Source: Yoonia sp. F2084L (GTDB lineage Bacteria; Pseudomonadota; Alphaproteobacteria; Rhodobacterales; Rhodobacteraceae). Taken from it: a stretch of 64,000 nucleotides of DNA. Positions within the stretch are counted from its first letter, which is position 1, and each line of letters begins with the position of its first letter. The stretch spans positions 186,001 through 250,000 of the forward strand of contig NZ_JALKAH010000002.1 in assembly GCF_023015625.1 (NCBI RefSeq), given 5' to 3'. The notes under the pieces are model-generated. The model did no database searches. It had not been told where the DNA came from and saw only the letters and a program-made list of their open reading frames with translations. Below are positions 11,451 to 21,226 of the stretch, piece by piece. A program made the translations under genes and the position numbers.

Positions 11451-12478
11451 GTATTTGGGTTTGGCTGGCTGTCTTCACCGCGATCACCAGTCCGGTTGAC
11501 GCCGACACCTACCGCATTGCCACATTTGCAGCCCCACTCAGCCGGGATGGTCCCGGTTTGCTACTGCGCGATATCAAACGGGACGAAGATCCGCAGATTG
11601 ACGCCACCCGCAGTATCATAGCCGCCATATCACCCGATATCATTGTCCTGACAGATTTTGATTATGATCTTGACGGGGTCGCCTTGGCGGCCTTTGCGGC
11701 CTCTTTTGATCCGCACTACCCGCATCATTTTGCACTGCAACCTAACGCCGGGCTTGCCACCGGGCTTGATCTGGATGGGAATGGGCGTTTGGGGGATGCC
11801 CGCGATGCGCATGGATATGGGCGTTTTGCGGGTGATGGCGGTATGGCAGTCCTGTCGCGCTATCCCATAGATCCGTCACAGGTGACCGATCTGTCGCGCC
11901 TTTTGTGGAAAGACCTGCCCGGTGCCACCTTGCCGCAAACGGCAGATGGCCCGTTCCCGAGTGCAGCGGCACAACAGGTCTTGCGCTTGTCCTCAACCGG
12001 GCACTGGATCGTCCCGGTCATCTTGCCTGATGGCCCGCCGCTGGCGCTGCTGGCATTTTCCGCGACGCCACCGGTTTTTGATGGTCCTGAGGATATGAAC
12101 GGGCTGCGCAACCGGGATGAGTTGCGCATGTGGGAGGTGGTGTTGGATGGTGGATTTGGCCCGCCCCCCGGGTCGTTCGTGATCGCAGGTAACGCCAATC
12201 TTGATCCTGACGACGGACAAGGACTGTCTGACGCGATGGCACGGTTCCTTCAAAACCCAAAGCTACAGGATCCGCTGCCCAGCCAAGACACCGCAGACTG
12301 GCCGGAGGACGGTCCGGGCAATCTGCGGGTGAGCTATGTCTTGCCCTCTGTGGATTGGACAGTGACGGACGCTGGCGTCGTCTGGCCTGCGCCAGACGAT
12401 CCTATGCGTGCCCTAGTTGGTGATGACGGTTTGGCTGCTGGCCCGCACCACCTTGTCTGGGTTGATATCAGCCGGTAA
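11351..12478 (+). CDS. secreted endonuclease/exonuclease/phosphatase-family protein
   Basis: Product up to 375 residues from ATG 11351. A signal-peptide-like stretch (LGIWVWLAVFTAITSPVDA) appears only about 35 residues in and there is no ATG, GTG or TTG between 11351 and it; the only closer candidate is ATT at 11453, right after the upstream stop. The mature part starts DTYRIATFAAPLSRDGPGLL, typical of roseobacter EEP-fold proteins, and contains SPDIIVLTDFDYD (metal-binding region) and FVIAGNANLDPDDG (the conserved G-N/D-x-N block). Likely a periplasmic or extracellular phosphodiesterase-like enzyme; the substrate is unknown. The end overlaps the convergent gene by 66 bases. Confidence 0.7.
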   Translation: MGILAGQYFDARCRPQSGCADDPDATQKSVRSLGIWVWLAVFTAITSPVDADTYRIATFAAPLSRDGPGLLLRDIKRDEDPQIDATRSIIAAISPDIIVLTDFDYDLDGVALAAFAASFDPHYPHHFALQPNAGLATGLDLDGNGRLGDARDAHGYGRFAGDGGMAVLSRYPIDPSQVTDLSRLLWKDLPGATLPQTADGPFPSAAAQQVLRLSSTGHWIVPVILPDGPPLALLAFSATPPVFDGPEDMNGLRNRDELRMWEVVLDGGFGPPPGSFVIAGNANLDPDDGQGLSDAMARFLQNPKLQDPLPSQDTADWPEDGPGNLRVSYVLPSVDWTVTDAGVVWPAPDDPMRALVGDDGLAAGPHHLVWVDISR

Positions 12479-13324
12479 GCCTGCAAGCATCACATCCTCC
12501 AGATCGGTCGGCTCAAAATCGGGCAGCAGCCTATTGAACCTGTCTGACCCAATCTGATGCGGCATCGCGTAGAGGTAGCGCATTTCGCGCATTTCACGAG
12601 CTAATTCCCACAACGGGCTGAGAAGCGTCATGATCCACCACGGAAAGCGGGTGATCTTGATTGTGCGGCCTGTCGCATCGGATACGGCGGCGTGCAAATC
12701 ACTGGTCGTAAATGCGTGGCCCGGGAAGGGAACATCTTCGAACTGCCCAAGCTCTGCCCGCTGTTCGGCAAGCTGCACAGCTGCGCGCGCCCAATCAGGA
12801 ACATAGGCATAGGCCTGCAACGTCTTGGGGTCCGCCGCTGCGGTGATCCTGTCCTTCTTGATATCGCGCATCACGAGCATACTCATGATGTCACCGTTGC
12901 CTGCGGGGTCGATAAAGTTACCTGCACGCAGCACGATGGTCTGCACGCCCGAGGCACGATAGCTCTCTTCCATTTCAATACGCACGCGGCCCTTTTTAGT
13001 GGTCGCAAGGTGCGGTGTGTTTTCATGCAGTACGCCGGGCTGATCACCGTAGTTATAGATATTGCCAGGGATAATCACCGTCGCCCCGCTGGCTTTGGCC
13101 GCTGCGATCACCTGTGCGGTGATTTCGGGAATAGTACGCTCCCACGCGTGATAGGCGGGCGGGTTCAGGCCGTTGACGATCACATCAACGCCTTGGGCAG
13201 CTTTCACCATGTCGCCTGTTTTGCGGTCATAGTGGCGCACTTCCCAGCCCGCATCCCAAAACGCGTCTGTTGCGCGGCTGCCGATCTTGCCGGACCCGCC
13301 AAGAATAAGAACTGTCTGTTTCAT
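12413..13324 (-). CDS. NAD(P)-binding epimerase/NmrA-like protein
   Basis: 303 residues with an N-terminal Rossmann fold: VLILGGSGKIGSRATDAF (GGxGxxG, residues 8-15). IIPGNIYNYG and QAYAYVPDWARA correspond to later elements of extended short-chain dehydrogenase/epimerase proteins. The usual S-YxxxK pair is not obvious (NYGDQ replaces it), so this may be a redox sensor or atypical enzyme. Divergent from a LysR-type regulator 94 bases away, which is the likely controller. Substrate unknown. Confidence 0.75.
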   Translation of the reverse strand: MKQTVLILGGSGKIGSRATDAFWDAGWEVRHYDRKTGDMVKAAQGVDVIVNGLNPPAYHAWERTIPEITAQVIAAAKASGATVIIPGNIYNYGDQPGVLHENTPHLATTKKGRVRIEMEESYRASGVQTIVLRAGNFIDPAGNGDIMSMLVMRDIKKDRITAAADPKTLQAYAYVPDWARAAVQLAEQRAELGQFEDVPFPGHAFTTSDLHAAVSDATGRTIKITRFPWWIMTLLSPLWELAREMREMRYLYAMPHQIGSDRFNRLLPDFEPTDLEDVMLAGLPADINPDKVVRASSQTVITN

Positions 13325-13405
13325 TTATGCGTCTCCCATACGGTTGCTGAGGACAATGTGTGCTATTCAAATCGAGAAATGAATTGCCAGAATTCGCAGA
13401 TCATG

Positions 13406-13420
13406 TATTCAATATTGAAT
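13406..13420. promoter_or_regulatory. LysR-type operator in the epimerase-lysR interval
   Basis: ATTCAATATTGAAT (13407-13420) is a perfect 14-base palindrome, and from T13406 it fits the T-N11-A pattern of LysR-type regulators. It overlaps the start codon of the lysR gene, suggesting autoregulation; binding is inferred. Confidence 0.55.
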
Positions 13421-14315
13421 GGATAAATCACTCGGATCATTGGACTGGTCGCTGGTCCAAGCCTTTTTGGCAGTGGCTGAAACTGGCAGTCTTTCCGCTG
13501 GCGCGCGAGAGTTGGGCACAAGCCAGCCCACGCTCGGGCGCCAGATCAAAGCAATTGAGGCGCAGTTGGGTGCTGAGCTTTTTCGCCGCCAACCGCGCGG
13601 CTTTGCACTCACGCAGACAGGTGCAGATCTGGTTGCTCCAGCCATTGCAATGCGCGACGCCGTTCAACAAATCGCCCTTACCGCAGCTGGCCGGCAAGCC
13701 CAGTTGGAAGGCACCGTTCGGATCACGGCCAGCGTGGCGACCTCGGCGATGCATCTGCCCTCGATCATTGCCAAAATTCGCAAACTGGAACCCGAAATCG
13801 CGATTGAACTCGTGCCGAGCGACGACACCAGCAACCTGCTTTATCGCGAGGCAGACATCGCGGTACGTATGTACCGCCCCACTCAGCTTGATCTGGTGAC
13901 ACAGCATATCGGGGATATTGCATTGGGGGTCTTCGCCGCCAAATCCTATTTGGCAGAGCGTGGTGTGCCGCAATCGCTTAGCGAAGCCACTGGACATGAC
14001 TTTGTTGGCTATGACGCACTTCCCCATATTATTGATGGCATGATCAAGGCAGGTATTGATGTTGACCGAGACTGGTTCAAGGTGCGCTGCGACGATCACA
14101 TCGCTTATTGGGAACTGGTGCGCGCGGGATGCGGCATTGGTTTTGCACAAAGGAACGTGGGGTCTATTGATCCGCTGGTGACCGAATTGATGCGCGACAT
14201 CACAATCCCACCTTTGCCGATTTGGCTGACTGCGCATGAAGCGATGCGCCAGACACCGCGGATCAGGCGTGTTTGGGACTTGTTGGCCGAAGGACTTAGG
14301 CCCTTGGTATCTTGA
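13419..14315 (+). CDS. LysR-family transcriptional regulator
   Basis: 298 residues. Winged helix-turn-helix at residues ~5-63 (SLSAGARELGTSQPTLGRQI), followed by a type-2 periplasmic-binding-like effector domain (VRITASVATSAMHLPSIIAK onward). Divergent from the epimerase gene, which is probably its target, with a palindrome over its own start. The inducer is unknown. The downstream leuB gene begins 58 bases later on the same strand, but it belongs functionally to leucine synthesis and there is no sign that this regulator controls it. Confidence 0.93.
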   Translation: MDKSLGSLDWSLVQAFLAVAETGSLSAGARELGTSQPTLGRQIKAIEAQLGAELFRRQPRGFALTQTGADLVAPAIAMRDAVQQIALTAAGRQAQLEGTVRITASVATSAMHLPSIIAKIRKLEPEIAIELVPSDDTSNLLYREADIAVRMYRPTQLDLVTQHIGDIALGVFAAKSYLAERGVPQSLSEATGHDFVGYDALPHIIDGMIKAGIDVDRDWFKVRCDDHIAYWELVRAGCGIGFAQRNVGSIDPLVTELMRDITIPPLPIWLTAHEAMRQTPRIRRVWDLLAEGLRPLVS

Positions 14316-14372
14316 ACCCCGCCGCCCTTCGCGCTAGGGCCTTTGCAACCTAATCAAGCAAGGACCAAACCT

Positions 14373-15476
14373 ATGGCAAACCCTTCTCTTTTGATCCTCG
14401 CCGGCGACGGCATCGGCCCTGAAGTTATGGACGAAGTGAAGCGGATTATTGGCTGGTTCGGCGATAAGCGCGACCTGACTTTTGTCGTGTCCGAGGATTT
14501 GGTCGGTGGTGCGGCCTATGACGCCCACGGTGTGCCCCTGCATGATGACACAATGGCCAAGGCCCAAGAAGTGGATGCCGTTCTGTTGGGTGCGGTCGGC
14601 GGTCCGAAGTATGACAATCTGGATTTCAGCGTAAAACCCGAACGCGGGTTGTTGCGCCTGCGCAAAGAGATGGACCTGTTTGCGAACCTGCGGCCGGCAC
14701 AGTGTTTTGACGCGCTGGCGGATTTTTCTTCTCTCAAGAAAGACCTGATCGCGGGTCTTGATATCATGATCGTGCGCGAACTGACCTCTGGCGTCTATTT
14801 CGGCGAACCCCGCGGGATCCACATCGAAGACAATATGCGCGTCGGTATCAACACCCAACGGTATACCGAGGCCGAGATTGAGCGTGCAGCCCGCGCCGCC
14901 TTTGATCTGGCGATGAAGCGTGGCAAAAAGGTCTGCTCGATGGAGAAGGCCAATGTAATGGAAAGCGGCATTCTGTGGCGTGACGTGGTGACCGAAGTGC
15001 ACGCAGATTACCAAGAGGTCGAACTCAGCCACATGTATGCCGACAACGGTGCAATGCAGCTGGTTCGCGCACCTAAGCAGTTCGACGTGATCCTGACGGA
15101 CAACCTCTTTGGCGATATCCTGTCTGATTGTGCAGCCATGTTGACGGGTTCACTGGGTATGCTGCCATCCGCCTCGCTTGGCCTGCCGATGGCAAATGGG
15201 CGACCGAAAGCGATGTATGAACCTGTCCACGGTTCGGCACCTGATATCATGGGCCAAGCCAAGGCGAACCCGATTGCCTGTATCCTGAGCTTCGCGATGG
15301 CACTGCGGTATTCCTTCGATGAAGGCGCAGAGGCGGACCGTCTGGAAGCCGCGATCGAAAAAGTGCTCGCTGATGGCGCACGCACGGGTGATCTGATGGG
15401 GCCGGAGGACGGAACACCGCTGAGTACGACTGAGATGGGTGATGTGATTTTGACGGCACTTGATGAAAGTCTGTGA
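14373..15476 (+). CDS. leuB: 3-isopropylmalate dehydrogenase
   Basis: NAD-dependent oxidative decarboxylation, third step of leucine synthesis. ATG at 14373 with AGGA ten bases upstream gives 367 residues, normal for LeuB; the ATG-like start at 14343 lacks support. Motifs: [17 protein letters not shown] at the N-terminus, [16 protein letters not shown] (substrate loop), [20 protein letters not shown] (metal and NAD site) and [13 protein letters not shown]. It overlaps the following acetyltransferase gene by 4 bases. Separated from leuCD by four unrelated genes. Confidence 0.97.
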   Translation: MANPSLLILAGDGIGPEVMDEVKRIIGWFGDKRDLTFVVSEDLVGGAAYDAHGVPLHDDTMAKAQEVDAVLLGAVGGPKYDNLDFSVKPERGLLRLRKEMDLFANLRPAQCFDALADFSSLKKDLIAGLDIMIVRELTSGVYFGEPRGIHIEDNMRVGINTQRYTEAEIERAARAAFDLAMKRGKKVCSMEKANVMESGILWRDVVTEVHADYQEVELSHMYADNGAMQLVRAPKQFDVILTDNLFGDILSDCAAMLTGSLGMLPSASLGLPMANGRPKAMYEPVHGSAPDIMGQAKANPIACILSFAMALRYSFDEGAEADRLEAAIEKVLADGARTGDLMGPEDGTPLSTTEMGDVILTALDESL

Positions 15477-15955
15477 CGCAGATCAGGCCATATGACCCTA
15501 CACTTGCGCAGGATTTCCTCGCCCTGAACCGTGCGGTGCTGGTGCATTACGACATTGCGCCGGCCACGTCAGCCGAGGAAGCGAGGCTGATCGGCCTGCT
15601 TGATCAGGGCCGCTATCTGTCATGCGAGATAGCCTATGTTGATGAAATACCGGCCGGTTTTGCCACATGGGCGTTGGTTTTCCCGGCAGGTGCTGGAATG
15701 GCTTTGTTCATGAAGGAACTCTTTGTGGCACCTGCGTTTCAAGGGCAGCGTGTGGGACGGGCCATGATGGCGCACCTGACCCAGATTGCGATAAACGAAG
15801 GGTGCAAAAGGATCGATTGGCAAACCGATGGTGACAATACGGGCGCGCGCGCGTTTTATGCCAGTATTGATGCACCTGTTGTTGATAAGGTAAGTTACCG
15901 CGTGACGGCATCGGACTATGACCGCTTTTTAAATCACGGCACCAGCAAAAGCTGA
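15473..15955 (+). CDS. GNAT-family N-acetyltransferase
   Basis: 160 residues starting at GTG 15473, overlapping the leuB stop as GTGA, so translational coupling is likely. The acetyl-CoA-binding motif A appears as [20 protein letters not shown] (Q/R-x-x-G-x-G/A), preceded by the usual strand and followed by [11 protein letters not shown]. The acceptor substrate is unknown; small GNATs of this shape often modify amines or antibiotics. The coupling to leuB is more likely a chance of genome compaction than a pathway link. Confidence 0.85.
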   Translation: MTQIRPYDPTLAQDFLALNRAVLVHYDIAPATSAEEARLIGLLDQGRYLSCEIAYVDEIPAGFATWALVFPAGAGMALFMKELFVAPAFQGQRVGRAMMAHLTQIAINEGCKRIDWQTDGDNTGARAFYASIDAPVVDKVSYRVTASDYDRFLNHGTSKS

Positions 15956-15978
15956 CCGCCGCATAAAGGATGACCCGG

Positions 15979-16950
15979 ATGTCCCCGAATGCCAAAGGTG
16001 CATTGTTGGCGTTGCTTGCCTTTGGCATCTTCTCGATACATGACGTCGTGGTGAAAATCTTGGGCGGGATCTATTCGCCGTTCCAGATCGTGTTTTTCAG
16101 CGTCTTGCTCAGCTTTCCGCTGGCGATGGTCATGCTGATGCGGGATGTGACGCCGGGGACGCTGGTGCCGGTCCATCCATGGTGGCTGGCTTTGCGGACC
16201 GTTGCCGCAGTGGTCACGGGTGTGTCTGCCTTTTATGCGTTCTCCGTCCTGCCACTAGCCCAAACCTATGCGATCCTTTTTGCAGCCCCCTTGCTGATCA
16301 CAGTCCTCGCCATCCCGGTTTTAGGTGAAAAAGTGCGCCTGCGCCGCTGGATTGCGGTGTTGGTTGGGCTTGGCGGGGTGATGGTGGTGTTGCGGCCCGG
16401 CCAAACCGATCTGTCGCTTGGCCACCTTGCGGCCTTGGCTGCTGCTATCGGCGGGTCATTGGCTTCCATCGTGGTGCGCAAGATCGGGTCTGAAGAACGG
16501 CCCGTGGTCATGTTGCTTTATCCGATGATGGTGAATTTCATCATCATGGCTTGCGCGCTGCCGTTCGTTTACAAACCCATGCCAATTGAGCATCTTGGCC
16601 TGCTTGCAATCATCGCAACCTTTGCATGGATCGCCAGCCGTCTGGTGATTGCGGCGTATCAATCTGGTGAGGCAGCCATCATTGCCCCCATGCAATACAG
16701 CCAGATCATCTGGGCGACGCTCTTTGGCTCTGTGTTTTTTGATGAGACTATTGATCAGGCGACGACAATCGGTGCCGGGATTATCATTGCGAGCGGCCTT
16801 TATATCGTGCTGCGCGAAAGCAAGAGCGGCAATTCTGAGAATACCCCGGTTTTGCGAACGCGGTCACGTTCTGAGACTGGCACGACGCCGCGCGTGTCGC
16901 TATTTATGCGTGCTGCTGGTAAGATCCCCCCACGCCCTGACGATCCTTAG
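15979..16950 (+). CDS. DMT-superfamily (EamA) transporter
   Basis: 323 residues from ATG 15979, chosen because AAAGGA is at the right distance; ATG 15970 would overlap it. Ten hydrophobic segments in two EamA halves are visible (RTVAAVVTGVSAFYAFSVLP and ASRLVIAAYQSGEAAIIAP being the recurring block), with the inner repeat GFGG-type turns. The last ~45 residues are a polar cytoplasmic tail. Exporters of this family move metabolites such as amino acids or nucleosides; the substrate is unknown. The stop overlaps the convergent glutamate-synthase-like gene by 4 bases. Confidence 0.9.
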   Translation: MSPNAKGALLALLAFGIFSIHDVVVKILGGIYSPFQIVFFSVLLSFPLAMVMLMRDVTPGTLVPVHPWWLALRTVAAVVTGVSAFYAFSVLPLAQTYAILFAAPLLITVLAIPVLGEKVRLRRWIAVLVGLGGVMVVLRPGQTDLSLGHLAALAAAIGGSLASIVVRKIGSEERPVVMLLYPMMVNFIIMACALPFVYKPMPIEHLGLLAIIATFAWIASRLVIAAYQSGEAAIIAPMQYSQIIWATLFGSVFFDETIDQATTIGAGIIIASGLYIVLRESKSGNSENTPVLRTRSRSETGTTPRVSLFMRAAGKIPPRPDDP

Positions 16951-18566
16951 CCAGCGGCTTCCGGCGGCGCAAAGCTATGTGGATTGGCGCGTGCCCAGCG
17001 TTCGCGATAAATCGGGTTGTCATCGCCGTCATCAAGCAAGAAACCTTCGCGCAAGTAGGTGTAGACATCCGCAGCCTCAGTCATTTGACCGTCAGCTTTG
17101 CGGGTCATGAAGTGATAGGGCAGGAACCCGCAAGGATCATCCAGACCAGCGGCACCCGCCATCTCACCCAAGGCTTTCAACGTGTTGGCATGGAAACGCG
17201 CAACGCGCTTGCTTTTGTCGTTGACGTTCAGGGCCGCCTGGCGCATCGGGTCTTGCGTGGTCACGCCGACAGGACAGTGGTTCGTATGACAGGCCTGTGC
17301 CTGAATGCAGCCAATGGCGAACATGTAACCGCGGGCCGAGTTGCACCAATCCGCCCCAATCGACAGCGCCTTGGCAATATCAAAGGCACTGACGACTTTA
17401 CCCGCCGCCCCGATTTTCACCTGATCGCGAATACCCGCGCCACGCAGCGTGTTGTGCACGAACGTCAGCCCTTCGACCATCGGCATGCCGACGTGGTTTG
17501 CAAACTCCAATGGGGCAGCACCTGTGCCGCCTTCGGTGCCGTCCACCACAATAAAATCCGGGATAATCTCGGTCTCAAGCATAGCCTTCACCATGCACAT
17601 AAATTCGCGCCGGTGCCCAATGCAAAGCTTGAACCCGATAGGTTTGCCACCTGACAACTCGCGCAGCTGGCCGACAAATTGCATCAGCTCCATCGGGCCA
17701 GAAAACGCGCTGTGGCCTGCAGGCGAGACACAATCAACACCCATTGGAATGTCGCGGGCTTCGGCGATTTCAGGTGTAATTTTTGCTGCTGGCAGCATCC
17801 CACCATGGCCGGGTTTGGCCCCTTGGCTTAGCTTGATCTCGATCATCTTGACCTGATCGTTTGCTGCTTGTTTCGCGAATTTTTCAGGGTTGAACGTGCC
17901 GTCGTGATTGCGGCAGCCAAAGTAGCCCGAACCCACTTCGTAGATCAGGTCACCGCCACCTTCGCGGTGATACCGGCTAATGCCGCCTTCGCCGGTGTCA
18001 TGGGCAAACCGGCCTTCTTTTGCGCCTTTGTTCAGGGCCGAAATTGCATTCGCGGACAGCGACCCAAAGCTCATGGCAGAGATGTTGTAAAGCGAAGCGC
18101 TATAGGGCTGTTTGCACTTGTCCCCGCCAACAAGCACACGAAAGTCAGTGTCGTCAAAATGGGTCGGCTCGACCGAGTGCGTCAACCAAGAATACCCAGC
18201 TTCATACACGCGTTCATGGCTGCCAAAGGGGCGTTTGTCCTCGGCCCCTTTTGCGCGTTGATAAACAAGCGAGCGTTGTTCGCGGCTGAACGGCTGTTCC
18301 TCTTGATCACCCTCGATCAGATACTGGCGAATTTCAGGACGGATTTTTTCGAACAGAAACCGGATGTGACCCAATACCGGGTAATTGCGGACAATCGCGT
18401 GGCGCGTTTGGTTCACGTCCCTTATGCCAAGAATTGTCAGCGCGGCAAAGACAATGAAAAGAACAAAGACCCACGGTGCCCAAAACCCCGCAACAAATGT
18501 CACAACGGCCATGAGGCCAACAAAAACGAACGTTGCGTAACGCTGCAACGAGATCAGTTCACGCAC
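16947..18566 (-). CDS. FMN-binding glutamate synthase-like protein
   Basis: 539 residues. Two transmembrane helices lie at residues ~10-50, then a GltB-type alpha/beta barrel: GAKPGHGGMLPAAKIT, IVVDGTEGGTGAAPLEF and KVVSAFDIAKALSIGADWCN (FMN site). The cluster CIQAQACHTNHCPVGVTTQDP supplies the 3Fe-4S-type cysteines. It lacks the glutamine amidotransferase domain of true GltB, so glutamate synthesis is not established; stand-alone membrane forms are common in proteobacteria with unproven substrates. A single gene with convergent neighbour downstream. Confidence 0.9.
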   Translation of the reverse strand: MRELISLQRYATFVFVGLMAVVTFVAGFWAPWVFVLFIVFAALTILGIRDVNQTRHAIVRNYPVLGHIRFLFEKIRPEIRQYLIEGDQEEQPFSREQRSLVYQRAKGAEDKRPFGSHERVYEAGYSWLTHSVEPTHFDDTDFRVLVGGDKCKQPYSASLYNISAMSFGSLSANAISALNKGAKEGRFAHDTGEGGISRYHREGGGDLIYEVGSGYFGCRNHDGTFNPEKFAKQAANDQVKMIEIKLSQGAKPGHGGMLPAAKITPEIAEARDIPMGVDCVSPAGHSAFSGPMELMQFVGQLRELSGGKPIGFKLCIGHRREFMCMVKAMLETEIIPDFIVVDGTEGGTGAAPLEFANHVGMPMVEGLTFVHNTLRGAGIRDQVKIGAAGKVVSAFDIAKALSIGADWCNSARGYMFAIGCIQAQACHTNHCPVGVTTQDPMRQAALNVNDKSKRVARFHANTLKALGEMAGAAGLDDPCGFLPYHFMTRKADGQMTEAADVYTYLREGFLLDDGDDNPIYRERWARANPHSFAPPEAAG

Positions 18567-18663
18567 AACATACCCTCCCTCTTTTGAGGTAGACTAGGCC
18601 GCTCAATTCATTAACGAAAGGCTGATTTGATTAAGTTTTGATCACAAAAAGAAAATGACACTG

Positions 18664-19473
18664 TTAGAAGTCTGCGGTCACGCCCGGCAGATCCAGTGCC
18701 TTGATCAATTCGCGCAGTTCTTGGCGAGCAGCAACGTTTGAGATATTCATACCCTTCACGCCGATATCTCGCAGGTCCAGCAAGGTTAAGCCACGCGGAA
18801 AAAGCTCGCGGAAAATCACGCGTTCATTGAAACCGGGGGCGGTGCGAAATCCGATCCGCTTGGATAGTTTGGCGATGACCGCTTCCATCTTTTTCTTGTT
18901 CACCATCGCCTGCGCACCCATGCGGTTGCGCACCACCACCCAGTCGATAGGTTTGAGCCCCGCCTGGCTGCGCAACTGCCGCGCATTCCAGACCATTTCG
19001 GAATAGACCGAAGGCCCCGTGATCTCTTCCCCGTCGCTGTCCACATGCGCCAGCAGGTCAAAGTCGATGAAACTATCATTGAGCGGCGTGATCAGTGTGT
19101 CTGCCAGCGAATGGGCCACTTGGCTCAGGCGCGTGTGCGATCCGGGGCAGTCAATCAGGATGAAGTCCGATGTTGGCTCCATCTTGGCCACGGCCATCGA
19201 CAGACGGTGGTCAAAGGCGTTTTCGCCCGGCTTCAGCGCATCTTGGTCAATCTCTGGCAGGTCGTGATAGGACGGGGTGGGTAGGTCCAGCCCCTTTTTC
19301 ATCAAAAAGGCTTCGCGGTTACGCACATAACGTCCCAGCGTTTTCTGGCGCAAATCCAGATCAAGCGTACCAACCTTATGACCCATCCGCGCAAGGGCTG
19401 TGGCCACATGCATCGACACGGTGGATTTGCCCGCACCGCCCTTTTCGTTGCCGACCACGATAATATGCGCCAC
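18664..19473 (-). CDS. mipZ: MipZ-type ParA ATPase, division-site positioning
   Basis: 269 residues. A deviant Walker A, NEKGGAGKSTVSMH, opens the protein, followed by the Walker A' LDLDLRQKTLGRYVRNR and Walker B LIDCPGSHTRLSQVAHS. These match MipZ, which forms gradients from ParB at the poles and inhibits FtsZ, a hallmark of alphaproteobacteria. NRMGAQAMVNKKKM and FNERVIFRELFPRGLTLLDL are also characteristic. It is not paired with parB, as is usual for mipZ. A single-gene unit by position. Confidence 0.93.
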   Translation of the reverse strand: MAHIIVVGNEKGGAGKSTVSMHVATALARMGHKVGTLDLDLRQKTLGRYVRNREAFLMKKGLDLPTPSYHDLPEIDQDALKPGENAFDHRLSMAVAKMEPTSDFILIDCPGSHTRLSQVAHSLADTLITPLNDSFIDFDLLAHVDSDGEEITGPSVYSEMVWNARQLRSQAGLKPIDWVVVRNRMGAQAMVNKKKMEAVIAKLSKRIGFRTAPGFNERVIFRELFPRGLTLLDLRDIGVKGMNISNVAARQELRELIKALDLPGVTADF

Positions 19474-19842
19474 TGGACGATTCCCTACTAATCAAGCTTT
19501 GCAAAACTATATGATGTGGTTGGGACAAGGGAAAGCACATGAAACACGCATGCGGGATGTTTTTCCCGGCACCCTTGACACAAGCGCCACAAAGCCTCAT
19601 GTGCCACACAACCGACGCAAGCTGCCGCGTGAGCAGAGCGAGACCGCAGGTCTATCCGCAAGGCGTCGCTTAAACTTCAGGTTCCCACATCACGCAGGGG
19701 TCCCGCGCCACATCGGCGCCCGGACAATGCGGTCTTGGCTGTCAGCATATTGGCGCAACCTTTGCACGGGTTCATGGCGTTCTGCCGTGGGCCAAATGAT
19801 ATGCGCGGGCTGCTGGCCTGCTAGAAATTAGGATATTCCTTT
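19474..19842. other. 369-base intergenic region, nothing identified
   Basis: Between the divergent mipZ and helicase genes. Reading frames here are short, lack ribosome sites and show no family resemblance. I see no strong inverted repeat or RNA gene. It must contain two promoters; none is clear enough to call. Confidence 0.5.
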
Positions 19843-21162
19843 ATGGATTTCGACATGCTGGGCCTTGCGCCCCGACTGGTAAACGTACTCAAAGAACAAG
19901 GGATCACTGATCCCACACCAATCCAAACCCAAGCCATTCCGCACGCCATGAATGGCCGCGATGTGATGGGTCTGGCCCAAACAGGCAGCGGCAAGACCGC
20001 AGCCTTTGGTCTGCCCATGATCCACGCGCTGTTAAAGGCAGGCGTGAAGCCAAACCCCAAAACAACGCGCGGTCTAATCCTCGCCCCAACACGCGAACTG
20101 GCCAAACAGATTGCCGATAACCTGACCGCCTATACCAAAGGCACCCACCTCAAAGTGGCGTTGGTCGTTGGCGGGGCAGGGATCGTCGCCCAAACGAAAC
20201 GGCTTGCTGGTGGTGTTGACCTGCTGGTCGCCACACCCGGTCGCCTGATCGACCTTTTGGATCGCCGTGCGGTACGGTTGGACGAAACCATTTATCTGGT
20301 CCTCGATGAGGCCGACCAAATGCTCGACATGGGCTTTATCCATGCGCTGCGCCGGATCGCACCACTGCTGGCAAAAGACCGTCAGACGATGATGTTTTCC
20401 GCCACGATGCCGAAACTGATGGGCGAGTTGGCAGGTACCTACCTGACCGACGCCGTGCGCGTGCAGGTGAACCCTCCGGGGCAGGCCGTGAAGAAGATCA
20501 ACCAGTCGGTGCACTTTGTGGCACAAGCCGCCAAGACCGACCTGTTGGTTGAGCTGCTGGACAAGCACCGTGATGAGTTGGCAATTGTCTTTGGCCGCAC
20601 CAAGCATGGCTGTGAAAAGCTTTATAAAGTGCTTGAGAAGAAGGGCTTTGCCGCTGCATCCATCCACGGCAATAAATCTCAGGGGCAACGGCAACGCGCG
20701 CTTGAGGCTTTCAAGGCAGGCAAAACCCGCGTCTTGGTTGCAACGGATGTGGCCGCGCGCGGTCTGGACATTCCCGATGTACGTTTCGTCTATAACTACG
20801 ACCTGCCCAACGTTGCTGAAAACTACGTTCACCGGATCGGCCGGACAGCACGCGCCGGGGCAGATGGGAGCGCTGTCGCATTGGTTGCACCCGATGAGAT
20901 GATCGAATTGAAAGACATCGAGAAAGCGATGAAGGATACCATTCCCGTCGCTTCAGGCCGCGAATGGGAAATCCAACCGGGCCAGAAAAAGCGCCCCAAT
21001 GGCGGCGGCGGCGGTGGGCGCCGTGGCGGTGGTGGCGGTGGACAGCGTTCCGGCGCGCCACGCGCAGCCGGCAAACCCGGCGGCGGTGCAGGCAAACCCG
21101 GTGGGCGTCGCCGCAATGGCGGCGGTGGTGGAAACCGGTCGCGCGGGCAATCGGCAGCTTAG
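19843..21162 (+). CDS. rhlE: DEAD-box RNA helicase, RhlE-like
   Basis: 439 residues, ATP-dependent RNA unwinding in ribosome assembly or RNA decay. All helicase motifs are present: Q motif ITDPTPIQTQAIP, AQTGSGKT, PTRELA, VATPGR, DEAD, SAT, ARGLDIP and HRIGRTARAG. The last ~60 residues are Gly/Arg-rich (RRGGGGGGQRSG), an RGG tail that binds RNA nonspecifically. ATG 19843 follows AGGATATTCCTTT, an acceptable site. RhlE is the closest subfamily by core and tail; other DEAD-box members cannot be excluded. Terminator 30 bases downstream. Confidence 0.92.
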   Translation: MDFDMLGLAPRLVNVLKEQGITDPTPIQTQAIPHAMNGRDVMGLAQTGSGKTAAFGLPMIHALLKAGVKPNPKTTRGLILAPTRELAKQIADNLTAYTKGTHLKVALVVGGAGIVAQTKRLAGGVDLLVATPGRLIDLLDRRAVRLDETIYLVLDEADQMLDMGFIHALRRIAPLLAKDRQTMMFSATMPKLMGELAGTYLTDAVRVQVNPPGQAVKKINQSVHFVAQAAKTDLLVELLDKHRDELAIVFGRTKHGCEKLYKVLEKKGFAAASIHGNKSQGQRQRALEAFKAGKTRVLVATDVAARGLDIPDVRFVYNYDLPNVAENYVHRIGRTARAGADGSAVALVAPDEMIELKDIEKAMKDTIPVASGREWEIQPGQKKRPNGGGGGGRRGGGGGGQRSGAPRAAGKPGGGAGKPGGRRRNGGGGGNRSRGQSAA

Positions 21163-21191
21163 AGCGCGCTCCAAATCATGAGTATCGCGAG

Positions 21192-21226
21192 ATGCCATCT
21201 GACTTTTCAGGTGGCATTTTGTTTTT
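21192..21226 (+). terminator. terminator of the DEAD-box helicase gene
   Basis: ATGCCATCTGA pairs with TCAGGTGGCAT (one G-T pair) around CTTT, followed by TTTTGTTTTT. Confidence 0.85.

Noticed and set aside
12692..13426. Long plus-strand frame of 244 codons
   Set aside because: Exact shadow of the epimerase gene; no family resemblance or ribosome site.
19400..19831. 143-codon plus-strand frame
   Set aside because: First part is antisense of mipZ and the rest lacks protein-like composition.
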